DNA of 43,816 nt from DATKXO01 sp035528995. Its GTDB lineage: Bacteria; Planctomycetota; Phycisphaerae; UBA1845. Shown here piece after piece: positions 7,049 through 15,938 of the stretch (its first letter is position 1; each line of letters starts with the position of its first letter). The translations under genes were made by a program, and so were the position numbers. The stretch covers positions 1-43,816 of the forward strand of contig DATKXO010000372.1 in assembly GCA_035528995.1 (NCBI GenBank), given 5' to 3'. A model generated the notes under the pieces. That model saw only the letters and a program-made list of their open reading frames with translations. It had not been told where the DNA came from and ran no database searches.

Positions 7049-10000
7049 ATGATTCGAACGGGGTCTTGTATCGTCGTTCTTCTTGCCGCTCTGGGACTGG
7101 TCACGGCGAGTTGCTCGTCGGGTGGCGGTGGCGGCGGCAACGGTGACGGGGGCCTCTGCGCGGGCGTCCAGTGTCCCGAGGGCCGGCAGTGCAACGCCGC
7201 CACGGGCCAGTGCGAACCCGGCGGCGGGGGTGAGGGTGAGGGAGAGGGTGAGGGCGAAGGCGAGGGCGAAGGTGACGATGAGGTCGGCTACCCGGGCTGT
7301 GGCGCGTTTCCGGAGGAGATGTCCGGTTTGAACGACACGGTCCGCTACTCGTCGATTCCGTCGCCGGGCCTGCCGCGCCGGATCAAGACGGCGGAGCGCC
7401 CGGCCCAGGTGGACCTGTCCGGGTTCGTGCCCACCCCGTGCAGTCAGGGCTCGCTCAGCTCCTGCGTCGCCTTTGCCGGCGGATACGGGTTGATGACCTA
7501 CCTGGCCGCCAGGAACATCGATGGCTGGGTCGGTCTGGACTTCACCAACCGGCACTTCAGCCCCTCGTTCATCTTCAATCAGGCGAACGCGGCCGAACTG
7601 GGACGATCGAAGTTCAGTAACTGCGCCCAGGCGGGCACGTTTTTGAGCGACCTCTTCCAGTTGTTGCAGGACACCGGCTGCGTCGTGTGGCAGGACATGC
7701 CCTACGAGGACTTCCAGGACGACTGCGCCGCCAAACCGGACCAGAGCCTCATCTCCAAGGCCGCGGAATACCGGATCGAGTATTGGCGCTCGGTCGAGCG
7801 AGACGTGGCCACGATCCAGAGCTATCTGAATCAGGAAATCCCGATAGTGGTAGTCTGCAAAGTGGGCACCGAGTTCGGTGAGCTTGCTGCCGGCGAGGTG
7901 TACGATACCGCCGGCGACAGCGGCGAGTTCTCACACGCCATGCTGGTGGTGGGCTACGACGACAGGCTCGGCGCGATCAAGTTGATGAACTCCTGGGGCT
8001 ACGAGTGGGCCGACGGCGGATTCGGATTCATCTCCTACGACGTGTGGCCGTCGATCGCCACCGAGGCCTACGTGGTCGGCAACGGGCTGGTCAGCGGCGG
8101 GGGGCCGGGCAAGCTGCTGGGCAAGGCCGGGGCGGTGGTCCAGGCTTTCGACGATTCCCTCAACCCCTTGCTCGACTCGGACGGCGACGGCTACCCCGAC
8201 ACGCTTGAGAACGAGTTCGCCGACTTCCAGCTCGCCGACCCCATGGACCCGGACGAGACGGACCCCGAGCCGCTTCCCGGCGAGGGTCTCGATGCGGACC
8301 ACGACGGCTGGCCGGACCAGACCGAGATCGACTTCGGCACCGATCCCGAGGATCCCGGGAAGTTCCCCTTCCAGCGGGGCTATCTGTACCCGGCGCGCTT
8401 CTTTGACATCTACCTGGCCCTGGACGACGACGGCGACCAGGTGCCCAACGTGGACGACAACTGTCCCGATGACTTCAACCGTGACCAGGACGACAGGGAC
8501 GGCGACGGCATCGGCGATGCCTGCGATAACTGCCCCGACAATCTCAACACCAATCAGCGGGACGATGACGAAGACGACGTCGGCGACGGCTGCGACAACT
8601 GCCGCGGGATCAGCAATCCGGATCAGGCCGACGCGGATGCGGACGACGACGGCGACGCGTGCGACGATGACGACGACAACGACGGCATCACCGACACGTC
8701 CGACAACTGCCGCGTGATCGCCAACGTCAGTCAGACGGACAGTGACGGCGACGACGTGGGCGACGCCTGCGACAACTGCCCTCAGACGGCCAACGCGGAT
8801 CAGAGCGACGCGGACAAGGACGGCGCCGGTGATGTTTGCGACGAGGATCCGGGAACCGCGGGCGACGTCGACGGCGACGGTATCGGTGACGCTCAGGACA
8901 ACTGCCCCTACCGTTCCAACCGGGGCCAGTTTGACACTGACGCGGATGGAATCGGCGATGTCTGCGACAACTGCCGCATCGACTACAACCCCAGCCAGTT
9001 CGATTTCGACGGCGACGGTGTGGGCAACCCCTGCGACAACTGCCGTATGGTCGCGAACCCGAGCCAGCTCGACAGCGACGGCGACGGCATGGGTGACGCC
9101 TGCGACGGGTCGGTCGATCCGTGTGCGGGCGTGAACTGCCTGGATGACGGGCTCTTCTGCAACGGCACGGAATCCTGTGATTCGAACACCGGCGATTGCG
9201 TGTCGAGCGGCGACCCCTGCAACATCGGCGCGTCCTGCGATGAGGAGACCGACGAATGCGTTTCCATCGTGGCCCAAGGCGCCTGCTGCCTGCCGGACGG
9301 CACGTGCGAGGCCAAGACGCTGGCGCTGTGCCTCTCCTTCGGCGGCGATTACCTTGGCGACGACCTGGGATGCGACCTGCTGCCGGCCTGCCCGGGTTTG
9401 TTTGCGGTGAATTCCCCCAACGGTTCGCTGTGGCGGCTGGACGTGGATAGCGCCGCCGCGATGCAAGTCGGGCCCCTCGGCGGCCAAGTGGTGGCCCTGA
9501 CGCAGATTCCCGGCACCGGTGGCTTCTTCTACGGCGTCGAGATTAAGGAAGGCGCGGACTACCTGATCAAGGTGGACGTGAATACGGGGGCGATCAGCGA
9601 GACGATCGGCGCCATCCCGAATGCCGGCCCGTTCACCATCGGCAACATCGCCGGTCTGGCCTACGACGGCTTCAACGATCAGCTTTACGGGATCTCCGGC
9701 GACGGGCTTGCCCGGATCGTTGCGATCAACCAGGACACCGCCCAGACCGTCTTCGTGGGCGAGTTCCGGGCGGTCGGCCAGGCATCCTCCATGACGACTT
9801 CCCTGGCCTGGAATCCCGACGACGGCCTGCTGTACACCGTCGAGAACTGGGTACTTCCGGCCAATGCGCTGCTCTGGCGGATCGATCCGGACTTCGACGG
9901 AGGGTTTTTAGAACCCACGGCCGTGCTTGCCGGGCCCATTGCGGGCGTTCAGCAGGTCGGCGGCCTGACCTACTTCGAGGGAGTTCTGGGCGGCGTCACG

Positions 10001-10123
10001 CGGGATGTGACGCCACGCTTGATCGCGTTCATCGACCCGGCCAGCAGCGGGGCGTACGAGGAGGTCGGCCAACTGAATCTGCGGACGTTCTCAGGCGTGG
10101 CCGGGTTCGAGCTCAGCCCGTAG
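7049..10123 (+). CDS. Secreted lipoprotein: papain-like peptidase, thrombospondin type-3 repeats, propeller-like tail
   Basis: This is a 1024-residue exported protein. Residues 1-22 look like a lipoprotein signal peptide with possible lipid site C22 (VTASC). A Cys-rich stretch and a (Gly-Glu)n linker (about 58-76) follow. Residues about 115-350 match C1A papain-like peptidases: Q133 and C139 in CSQGSLSSC keep the papain oxyanion-Gln/Cys spacing of six, H296 lies in FSHAMLVVGYDD, and N314 in LMNSWGYEWADGG. From about 374 to 690 come Asp-rich thrombospondin type-3 calcium-binding repeats with eight DNC units. A short Cys-rich module (about 691-785) follows, then about 240 residues with repeated 'GLAYDGFNDQLYGI'-type strands, probably a beta-propeller. 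All three catalytic residues are present, so activity is likely. Substrate is unknown. Confidence 0.85.
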   Translation: MIRTGSCIVVLLAALGLVTASCSSGGGGGGNGDGGLCAGVQCPEGRQCNAATGQCEPGGGGEGEGEGEGEGEGEGDDEVGYPGCGAFPEEMSGLNDTVRYSSIPSPGLPRRIKTAERPAQVDLSGFVPTPCSQGSLSSCVAFAGGYGLMTYLAARNIDGWVGLDFTNRHFSPSFIFNQANAAELGRSKFSNCAQAGTFLSDLFQLLQDTGCVVWQDMPYEDFQDDCAAKPDQSLISKAAEYRIEYWRSVERDVATIQSYLNQEIPIVVVCKVGTEFGELAAGEVYDTAGDSGEFSHAMLVVGYDDRLGAIKLMNSWGYEWADGGFGFISYDVWPSIATEAYVVGNGLVSGGGPGKLLGKAGAVVQAFDDSLNPLLDSDGDGYPDTLENEFADFQLADPMDPDETDPEPLPGEGLDADHDGWPDQTEIDFGTDPEDPGKFPFQRGYLYPARFFDIYLALDDDGDQVPNVDDNCPDDFNRDQDDRDGDGIGDACDNCPDNLNTNQRDDDEDDVGDGCDNCRGISNPDQADADADDDGDACDDDDDNDGITDTSDNCRVIANVSQTDSDGDDVGDACDNCPQTANADQSDADKDGAGDVCDEDPGTAGDVDGDGIGDAQDNCPYRSNRGQFDTDADGIGDVCDNCRIDYNPSQFDFDGDGVGNPCDNCRMVANPSQLDSDGDGMGDACDGSVDPCAGVNCLDDGLFCNGTESCDSNTGDCVSSGDPCNIGASCDEETDECVSIVAQGACCLPDGTCEAKTLALCLSFGGDYLGDDLGCDLLPACPGLFAVNSPNGSLWRLDVDSAAAMQVGPLGGQVVALTQIPGTGGFFYGVEIKEGADYLIKVDVNTGAISETIGAIPNAGPFTIGNIAGLAYDGFNDQLYGISGDGLARIVAINQDTAQTVFVGEFRAVGQASSMTTSLAWNPDDGLLYTVENWVLPANALLWRIDPDFDGGFLEPTAVLAGPIAGVQQVGGLTYFEGVLGGVTRDVTPRLIAFIDPASSGAYEEVGQLNLRTFSGVAGFELSP

Positions 10124-10154
10124 GCCCACAGTCGCCCAGCGCGGTGCGTTTGTT

Positions 10155-10190
10155 CCGGCGCTGATCCGCTCCCGAGCGGCTCCGCGCCGG
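10155..10190 (+). terminator. Nested hairpin downstream of the TSP3 lipoprotein gene
   Basis: CCGGCGC (10155-10161) pairs with GCGCCGG (10184-10190). Inside it CCGCTC (10166-10171) pairs with GAGCGG (10174-10179). It lies 32 bases after the stop codon and before the ABC genes. There is no T run, so it may act as a weak terminator or an mRNA 3'-end stabiliser. Confidence 0.35.
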
Positions 10191-10223
10191 CTACACCTGG
10201 CCCGCCGCCGAGGGATCGACCCT

Positions 10224-11204
10224 GTGATGAAACCCGCGATCGTCTGTCGCAATCTCAAAAAACGCTACGACGTGCGCAAGAAGGACCCGGTCGACGCCCT
10301 GGTCGGGCTGGACCTGGAAATCCGCGCCGGCGAGTGCTTCGGCCTGCTCGGGCCCAACGGCGCAGGCAAGACGACCACGATCGAGATTCTGGAGGGGCTG
10401 CTGGAACCGACGTCCGGCGAAGTCGAGGTCCTGGGGATGCGTTGGGGCGAGCACGATGAGGCCATCCGCCAGCGGATCGGCATCTCGCTGCAGGAAACCA
10501 AGCTGACCGACAAGCTGGCCGTGGGCGAGACCGTGCGGCTGTTTCGCAGCTTCTACGACCGCGGTCGCGAGCCGGACGAGGTGATCGCGGCCGTCTCACT
10601 GACCGAGAAGACCCGTGCCTGGGTGCAGAAGCTGTCGGGCGGTCAGAAGCAGCGGCTGGCGGTGGCCTGTGCCCTGGTCGGAGATCCGGAACTGCTGTTT
10701 CTGGACGAGCCCACCACCGGCCTGGACCCGCAGTCGCGCCGCCAGATCTGGGACATCGTGCGCGATCACCGCAAGCTTGGGCGAACGACGCTGATCACCA
10801 CGCACTACATGGACGAGGCCGAGCGGCTGTGCGACCGCGTGGCCGTCGTCGATCACGGGCGCGTGATCGCCCTGGGCTCGCCGCCGGAGCTGATCGCCCG
10901 GCTCGGGGGCGAGCACGTCGTGGAGTTCGCCTTGGCCAACGGCGCTGCGGACGCGGACGGTCCCGATCCCGAGATGCTGGCGGCGCTGCCGTCGGTGCGC
11001 GACTGTCGCCTCGAGGCCGGGGGATACGCCCTGACCGTGACCGAGCCGCACGTCTGCATCCCGGCGCTGCTGGCGACGCTGCGGACCGACCACGGCGAAC
11101 TGGCCCGCCTCACCACGCGCCACGCCAGCCTGGAGGACGTCTTCGTCAACCTGACCGGCCGGCACCTGACTGACGAACGCGAGACCGACAACACCGCACC
11201 ATGA
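10224..11204 (+). CDS. ABC-2 type exporter, ATP-binding protein
   Basis: Cytoplasmic ATPase of 326 residues that powers the membrane subunit encoded next. All nucleotide-binding motifs are intact: Walker A GPNGAGKT (43-50), Q-loop Q90, signature LSGGQ (137-141), Walker B LLFLDE (157-162) and H-loop H194. The C-terminal 90 residues form the variable extension seen in the CcmA/NodI/DrrA-like group. Translation starts at GTG 10224, which has AGGGA 8 bases upstream, or ATG 10227. The last four bases overlap the permease start (ATGA), so one exporter is made from both genes. The substrate cannot be told; drugs, lipids or polysaccharides are all possible for this group. Confidence 0.92.
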   Translation: MMKPAIVCRNLKKRYDVRKKDPVDALVGLDLEIRAGECFGLLGPNGAGKTTTIEILEGLLEPTSGEVEVLGMRWGEHDEAIRQRIGISLQETKLTDKLAVGETVRLFRSFYDRGREPDEVIAAVSLTEKTRAWVQKLSGGQKQRLAVACALVGDPELLFLDEPTTGLDPQSRRQIWDIVRDHRKLGRTTLITTHYMDEAERLCDRVAVVDHGRVIALGSPPELIARLGGEHVVEFALANGAADADGPDPEMLAALPSVRDCRLEAGGYALTVTEPHVCIPALLATLRTDHGELARLTTRHASLEDVFVNLTGRHLTDERETDNTAP

Positions 11205-12238
11205 AATACTACGCCCTCTACGAACTTTTCCTCTGTCGGATGCGGCAGTTCTACCGCGAGCCGGAGGCCATCTTCTGGACCTACGGCTTTCCCATCCTGC
11301 TGACCATCGGGCTGGGCATTGCCTTTCGCAATCGTCCGCCGGGGCAGGTGGAGGTGGCCGTCGAGGACATGCCGGCCACCGCGCAGATTCGAGCGGTGCT
11401 GGCGGACGACGAGGGCTTCGATCTGCAGGTGGCCTCCGCCGACGAGTGCGCCCGCCTTCTGCGCAAGGGCGATGTCGACATTCTGGTGGTGGCCGACGGT
11501 GAGGGATACGAATATCGGTTCGACTCGACGCGCCCCGAGGCCACGTTGGCCCGCCACCGGGTGGACGACGCCCTGCAACGAGCGGCCGGGCGCGCGGACG
11601 TGCTGCAGGTGGCCGACACGCACGTCACCGAGCGCGGCGGCCGATACATCGACTTCCTGGTGCCCGGACTGCTGGGCATGAACCTGATGGGTGGGGGGCT
11701 GTGGGGCGTCGGGTTCGTCACCGTGGACATGCGCATCCGCAGACTGCTCAAGCGGCTGGTGGCCACCCCCATGCGCAAGCGCGACTTCCTCCTGTCGGTC
11801 ATCGGCGGGCGGATGGTGTTCACCTTGCCGGAGATGTTTTGCCTGCTGATGGCGGCCTGGCTGATTTTCCGAATCGCCGTCGTCGGCAGCGTGATCAGCA
11901 TCTTCTGCGTGGCCGTGGTGGGTGCGCTCAGCTTCGCGGGCCTGGGGCTGCTGGTCGCTTCCCGGGCCAGGAAGCTGGAGACCATCTCCGGCCTGCTCAA
12001 CCTGGTGATGCTGCCGATGTGGGTGCTCTCCGGGACGTTCTTCTCCGCCAGCCGGTTCCCCGACGTGATGCAGCCGTTCATCCAGGCCTTGCCGCTGACC
12101 CAGCTCAACAACGCCCTGCGGGCCGTGATCCTGGACGGCGCGTCGTTGCCCTCCCAGGCGCTGCCGCTGCTGATCCTGGCGGCCTGGGGCGTCATTCCCT
12201 TCGTGCTGGCCCTGCGCTGGTTCCGCTGGACCTATTGA
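11201..12238 (+). CDS. ABC-2 type exporter, permease protein
   Basis: Membrane partner of the preceding ATPase, 345 residues. It has the ABC-2 arrangement: one N-terminal transmembrane segment (about 25-43), an extracytoplasmic domain of roughly 140 residues, then five hydrophobic segments. The segment around MLPMWVLSGTFFSASRFPDVMQPFIQ is the typical ABC-2 pre-helix region (GLLNLVMLPMWVLSGTFF). The large periplasmic insert resembles the DrrB/YhhJ-like members that have one long loop. Translational coupling by a four-base overlap with the ATPase is clear. It converges on the DUF4139 gene with about 70 bases between the stops. Confidence 0.9.
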   Translation: MKYYALYELFLCRMRQFYREPEAIFWTYGFPILLTIGLGIAFRNRPPGQVEVAVEDMPATAQIRAVLADDEGFDLQVASADECARLLRKGDVDILVVADGEGYEYRFDSTRPEATLARHRVDDALQRAAGRADVLQVADTHVTERGGRYIDFLVPGLLGMNLMGGGLWGVGFVTVDMRIRRLLKRLVATPMRKRDFLLSVIGGRMVFTLPEMFCLLMAAWLIFRIAVVGSVISIFCVAVVGALSFAGLGLLVASRARKLETISGLLNLVMLPMWVLSGTFFSASRFPDVMQPFIQALPLTQLNNALRAVILDGASLPSQALPLLILAAWGVIPFVLALRWFRWTY

Positions 12239-12309
12239 GCGCACAACTTGGGCCGGAGATTCGCTACCGGTGACACCCGATGTCATCGGCCCGGTCAGGC
12301 CACCGACGA

Positions 12310-14112
12310 TCAGCGGGTGGTCACCGACACGGCCGCGACCGTCATCTGCCTGTCGTATTCCAGATCGAACTCGTACTCGATCGCGAAGGCCTCCAGATCC
12401 GTCGCCTGCTGCGGCACCTCGACGTCCCAACGGAGGATGCCCTTCTTGCCCTCCGCTTTCAGGTATGCGGCATCGCCGCTCAGGTCCGGACCCGTCGAGA
12501 CCAGGGTTACATTGACTTGTGACTTGTTGGCCGTCGGAATCCGATCGAGAAGACGGACTGCGGCCGCGGCGCCGCCAAAGTTCTCCAGGGCCAGCCGATA
12601 CGTGAAATGAACCACCCGATTGCCGCCCTGCACGGACTCGCGCCGCTCGACCAGTTCGCGCGAGGTGCGCAGCGACGGGTCGATCCCGAAGCCGACCGGG
12701 AAGCGCTCGCCGGACGTCACCACCGGAATCTCTCCGTGGCCGACAAACTGATCGGCCAGATAGGTGGAAACCGGCCCGGCCAGCAGGACCAGTTCGCTGT
12801 CGTTGGTCACGGTGGCTTCCTCGTAGACGTAGTCGGTGAGCACCGGCACGGCCAGCTTGTAGAACTCGCCCTTCAGGTCCAGCGCTGCAATCTGGATCAG
12901 CTGCCGGTCCGACCGGCTGGGCAGCGTCGTGCGCGACGGTAGCTGATAGCTGACGCTGACGCTCTCGTCGTCGCCGCGGCGCATGGGCTCGCCGCGGCGC
13001 GTGATCCTCTCATCGAGGTTGAAATCCACGACTTGTAGTTGCCTGGCCAACTCGTTCAGGACTTCATCGTACTCTTCGCTCTGGAAGTAAGGCGGTTCAG
13101 CCTGCTGCCGCGACGGCGGGCGCTTCTGAAGCTGTGCAACGTTGGCTGGATTGATTCGATCCCGCGCTGCCATTTGCATCTGCTGGGAAAGCTCCTTCCG
13201 AGCTTGTTTGTAATCCCGCTCCGCGGCAGGAGTCAGCGCCACGGTTAAAGGGTCGAGGGTCGGCGCCTTGGCCGTTAGCGACGGAGTGGCGGTCGAGAGC
13301 GCCATGGCCACGTCGGGCCACTCCTCGCCGCTCATCTGCTGAATGGAGGCGTAGTAATCGACGCGCACCTCGCGCCGGTCCGCGCCGGCCCGGACCGTGT
13401 AGGAAGGCGACCAGGTAGCCTGGTTGACCAGGTAGCGCAGGCGAAGGCGGCCTCCGTCCCGAGCGCGCACGTTGGCAAAGACCACCGCCTCACGAACGGT
13501 GCGGGCCGAGGTGCCGGTCAGCAGTTTGCGCTGCCGGTCCAGCAGTTGCTCCTGATCGTGCAATGCCCGGCCTTCCTGTTGCAGTCGGAGTTCCTCTTCC
13601 GCGATGGTCTGCCGCTTCTCGAAGACGAAATCGGTCAGGGTCTTGAGCGTGTCGGCGTTCAGCACACCCTTGCTCAACTCGGTGCTGGCGGTCGGGGCCA
13701 CGAACGCTTCCAGGTTGTCCAGGTAGGTCTTCTGCTCGTCCATCAGTTCCCGGTGACGCTGGTTGGCCTCGATCTTGTCGCCGACCTGCCGCAGCTTCTC
13801 GTCGAGTTCGCGCACCTCCTGCCGCACGTCCTCCTCGACGGGGCGGACGCGATAGCGGACGGAGCGCACCTCGACTCCGTCGGCAGCCTCGGCGTAGATG
13901 CTGTCGGGCACCACCTGCTCCGGCAGTTCGGTGATCACCACCTCCCGCAGGCCAACCGGGCCGGCCACCTCCACGACCCGCGTCACGTAGGCCTGACCTC
14001 GGTAGACGGTGACGGCGTCCACGGTTCCGGTCGTCTCGATTGCCTCGTCCGCCCGGCCGGTGGTCGCCAGGCAACAGACGAGCACCGCCACTGCCAATCC
14101 AGTCCGTCTCAT
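12310..14112 (-). CDS. Secreted DUF4139/DUF4140 (MuiA-like) protein
   Basis: This 600-residue protein has a signal peptide (MRRTGLAVAVLVCCLATTGRA). An N-terminal DUF4140 region begins near TVDAVTVYRGQAYVTRVVEV and is followed by a helical coiled-coil segment (about 95-200) rich in Glu/Arg/Gln. The C-terminal DUF4139 domain includes NQATWSPSYTVRAG and, late, a strand-rich section ending VEVPQQATDLEAFAIEYEFDLEYD. Family members are called 'mucoidy inhibitor MuiA' but the biochemical role is unknown. ATG 14112 is preferred, with AAGGAG 9 bases upstream and a signal peptide right after it; the frame stays open to 14313 but that part is not protein-like. It is probably periplasmic. Confidence 0.85.
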   Translation of the reverse strand: MRRTGLAVAVLVCCLATTGRADEAIETTGTVDAVTVYRGQAYVTRVVEVAGPVGLREVVITELPEQVVPDSIYAEAADGVEVRSVRYRVRPVEEDVRQEVRELDEKLRQVGDKIEANQRHRELMDEQKTYLDNLEAFVAPTASTELSKGVLNADTLKTLTDFVFEKRQTIAEEELRLQQEGRALHDQEQLLDRQRKLLTGTSARTVREAVVFANVRARDGGRLRLRYLVNQATWSPSYTVRAGADRREVRVDYYASIQQMSGEEWPDVAMALSTATPSLTAKAPTLDPLTVALTPAAERDYKQARKELSQQMQMAARDRINPANVAQLQKRPPSRQQAEPPYFQSEEYDEVLNELARQLQVVDFNLDERITRRGEPMRRGDDESVSVSYQLPSRTTLPSRSDRQLIQIAALDLKGEFYKLAVPVLTDYVYEEATVTNDSELVLLAGPVSTYLADQFVGHGEIPVVTSGERFPVGFGIDPSLRTSRELVERRESVQGGNRVVHFTYRLALENFGGAAAAVRLLDRIPTANKSQVNVTLVSTGPDLSGDAAYLKAEGKKGILRWDVEVPQQATDLEAFAIEYEFDLEYDRQMTVAAVSVTTR

Positions 14113-14477
14113 CGCTCGTTCTCCTTCTTGAATCGAGGTCAATCGAATGGCGTCATACTCTGTTGGACGATGGGGCCGCGGAATCGTTCCGACCCGGCAT
14201 TGGCGATTTGAGTGCTGCCGGAGGCCGCTACGCGGGTTCCTATCCTTGAAACCACGTGGGGCCTGGCCGGTTGCACGAAAAAGCGGTGCAGGTCGGCCCG
14301 ACGCGGGAGACATGCCACCGCACCGGTTGCGGGTCGTGGGCGATGGTTCTCCGCCGGCCGGCGTTCGCCCGGAAGCGCCGTCCTTGGTGCGCTCGGATAC
14401 CTTATGGTAGGATCACCGGACTATCGTCGCCGTGCCCGGACACGTTGGGGCGAATGGAGGCTCAAAGGAGCATCGGC
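14113..14477 (+). promoter_or_regulatory. Leader region of the methyltransferase operon with weak B12-box-like segment
   Basis: About 365 bases between divergent genes with no convincing coding. GGGAGACATGCCACC (14305-14319) resembles the 3' B12 box of cobalamin riboswitches (GGAGAC-n-TGCC core). TGCAC (14272-14276) and GTGCA (14286-14290) can form a hairpin just before it. The upstream riboswitch core was not recognised, so this is only a candidate. A weak promoter pair TTGGTG/TAGGAT lies near 14384-14413; if real, transcription would start after the box and rule out a riboswitch. Confidence 0.22.
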
Positions 14478-15938
14478 ATGAGACCGGGTGTCATCTTCCT
14501 GGGCGATGAGCTCGCCGACCGGATCATCGACGAGGCCCGCACCCTGCTGCACACGCTGGGCGTCGAGATCCACAACGACGGCATCCTGGCCATGCTGTCC
14601 GACCACGGGGCCGGGGTGGACGCGGACAGCGGACGCGTCTTTCTCACCGGCGAGATCATCGACCGGGCGCTCGAGGCCGCTCCGCCGTCCTTCGCCTTGT
14701 ACGACGTGTTGGGCCGTCGGACGCTCGACCTCTCGGGCAACAACGTGCACTTCACGCCCGGCTCGGCGGCCATCCACATCCTCGACAACGAAACCGGCGT
14801 CATCCGCAGACCGACGACGGCCGACTACGTGCGGTACGCCAAGCTCGTCGCCGGGCTGGACCACATCGCGTCGCAGAGCACGGCCATGATCCCGGCCGAC
14901 GTGCATCCGAACATCTCCGACAGCTACCGGCTCTACCTCAGCCTGATCCATTGCGAGAAGCCGGTCGTGACCGGGGCGTTCACGATCGACGCCTTCAACT
15001 TGATGAAGGACTTGCAGCTCGCGGTGCGCGGGTCGGCCGAGGCGCTGAAGGAGAAGCCCCTGACCGTGTTCTCCTGCTGTCCGACGGCGCCGTTGAAGTG
15101 GAGCGACGTGACGTCTCAGAACGTGGTGGACTGCGCCAAGTATTCCATCCCCGTGGAATACATATCGATGCCGCTGGCGGGGTTCGTGGCTCCGGTCACG
15201 CTGGTGGGATCGCTGGTGCAGCACACGGCCGAGACCTTGTCCGGCATCGTTATCAGCCAACTGACCAACCCCGGCACGCCGGTTCTCTACGGCGGCTCAC
15301 CGGCCATCTTCGACGTTCGCTACGAAACGACGCCGATGGGCGCGGTCGAGACCATGATGATCGACTGCGCCTACAACGAGATCGGCAAGCGTCTGGGCCT
15401 GCCGACGCAGGCCTACATCGGGCTGAGCGACGCGAAACAGCTCGACGCCCAGGCCGGCCTGGAGTCCTCGATGGGCGCGACGCTGGCCGCTCTGGCCGGC
15501 ATCAACAACATCTCCGGTCCGGGCATGCTCGACTTCGAAAGCTGCCTCAGCCTCGAAAAACTGGTGCTGGACAACGAGATTTGCGGGATGACCCTGCGCC
15601 TGGTCCGCGGCATCGAGCCGAAGGACGACTTCCCCGCCGTCCCCCGCTTCGAGGAACTGCTGAGGGAGAAACACCTGCTGATCTCCAAGCACACCCGGCG
15701 GTATCTGCGCCAGGAGCACTACTTCCCGGGGCCCGCGATCGACCGGGCCAACCGATCGCGCTGGCAGGAAGAGGGCAGTATTACGCTGCGTCAGCGGGCC
15801 GCCCACGAGGTGGAACGACTCGTCTCCGAGTGCCGGCCCAGCGCGTTGCCCGACGACAAGAAGACGGAACTGACCCGGCTGATGGAAGCGGAAGCCCGCC
15901 GCTACGGCATGACCGGCCTCCCGCACACGGACCGATGA
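14478..15938 (+). CDS. MttB-family (trimethylamine methyltransferase superfamily) protein, no pyrrolysine
   Basis: This 486-residue protein is predicted to move a methyl group from a methylated amine or related compound to a Co(I) corrinoid protein. It shows the MttB pattern throughout: an N-terminal helical part (IIDEARTLLHTLGVEIHNDG), then TIM-barrel segments such as AGLDHIASQSTAMIPADV and the C-terminal region ISKHTRRYLRQEHYFPG. There is no in-frame TAG, so it belongs to the non-pyrrolysine branch that includes glycine betaine, carnitine and proline betaine methyltransferases. The substrate cannot be read from sequence. ATG 14478 has AAAGGAG 7 bases upstream; ATG 14454 is an alternative. 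The stop overlaps the next start (ATGA). Its corrinoid partner is encoded two genes later. Confidence 0.88.
   Translation: MRPGVIFLGDELADRIIDEARTLLHTLGVEIHNDGILAMLSDHGAGVDADSGRVFLTGEIIDRALEAAPPSFALYDVLGRRTLDLSGNNVHFTPGSAAIHILDNETGVIRRPTTADYVRYAKLVAGLDHIASQSTAMIPADVHPNISDSYRLYLSLIHCEKPVVTGAFTIDAFNLMKDLQLAVRGSAEALKEKPLTVFSCCPTAPLKWSDVTSQNVVDCAKYSIPVEYISMPLAGFVAPVTLVGSLVQHTAETLSGIVISQLTNPGTPVLYGGSPAIFDVRYETTPMGAVETMMIDCAYNEIGKRLGLPTQAYIGLSDAKQLDAQAGLESSMGATLAALAGINNISGPGMLDFESCLSLEKLVLDNEICGMTLRLVRGIEPKDDFPAVPRFEELLREKHLLISKHTRRYLRQEHYFPGPAIDRANRSRWQEEGSITLRQRAAHEVERLVSECRPSALPDDKKTELTRLMEAEARRYGMTGLPHTDR

Noticed and set aside
8170..9115. Regular direct repeats that look like CRISPR or tandem DNA repeats
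   Set aside because: They are coding repeats of the TSP3 region; units vary and there are no spacers.
7931..9487. Long open reverse frame opposite the TSP3 repeats (518 codons)
   Set aside because: It is the antisense image of Asp-rich repeats; the translation is repetitive Val/Ala text and has no ribosome site. The forward gene has a clear signal peptide and domains.
14256..14477. Longer start for the MttB-like gene
   Set aside because: The upstream in-frame part has no similarity to MttB and the ATG at 14478 has a better ribosome site.
14478..15938. Pyrrolysine codon (in-frame TAG) in the MttB-like gene
   Set aside because: The frame is open from start to stop with no internal TAG, so it is a non-pyrrolysine member.
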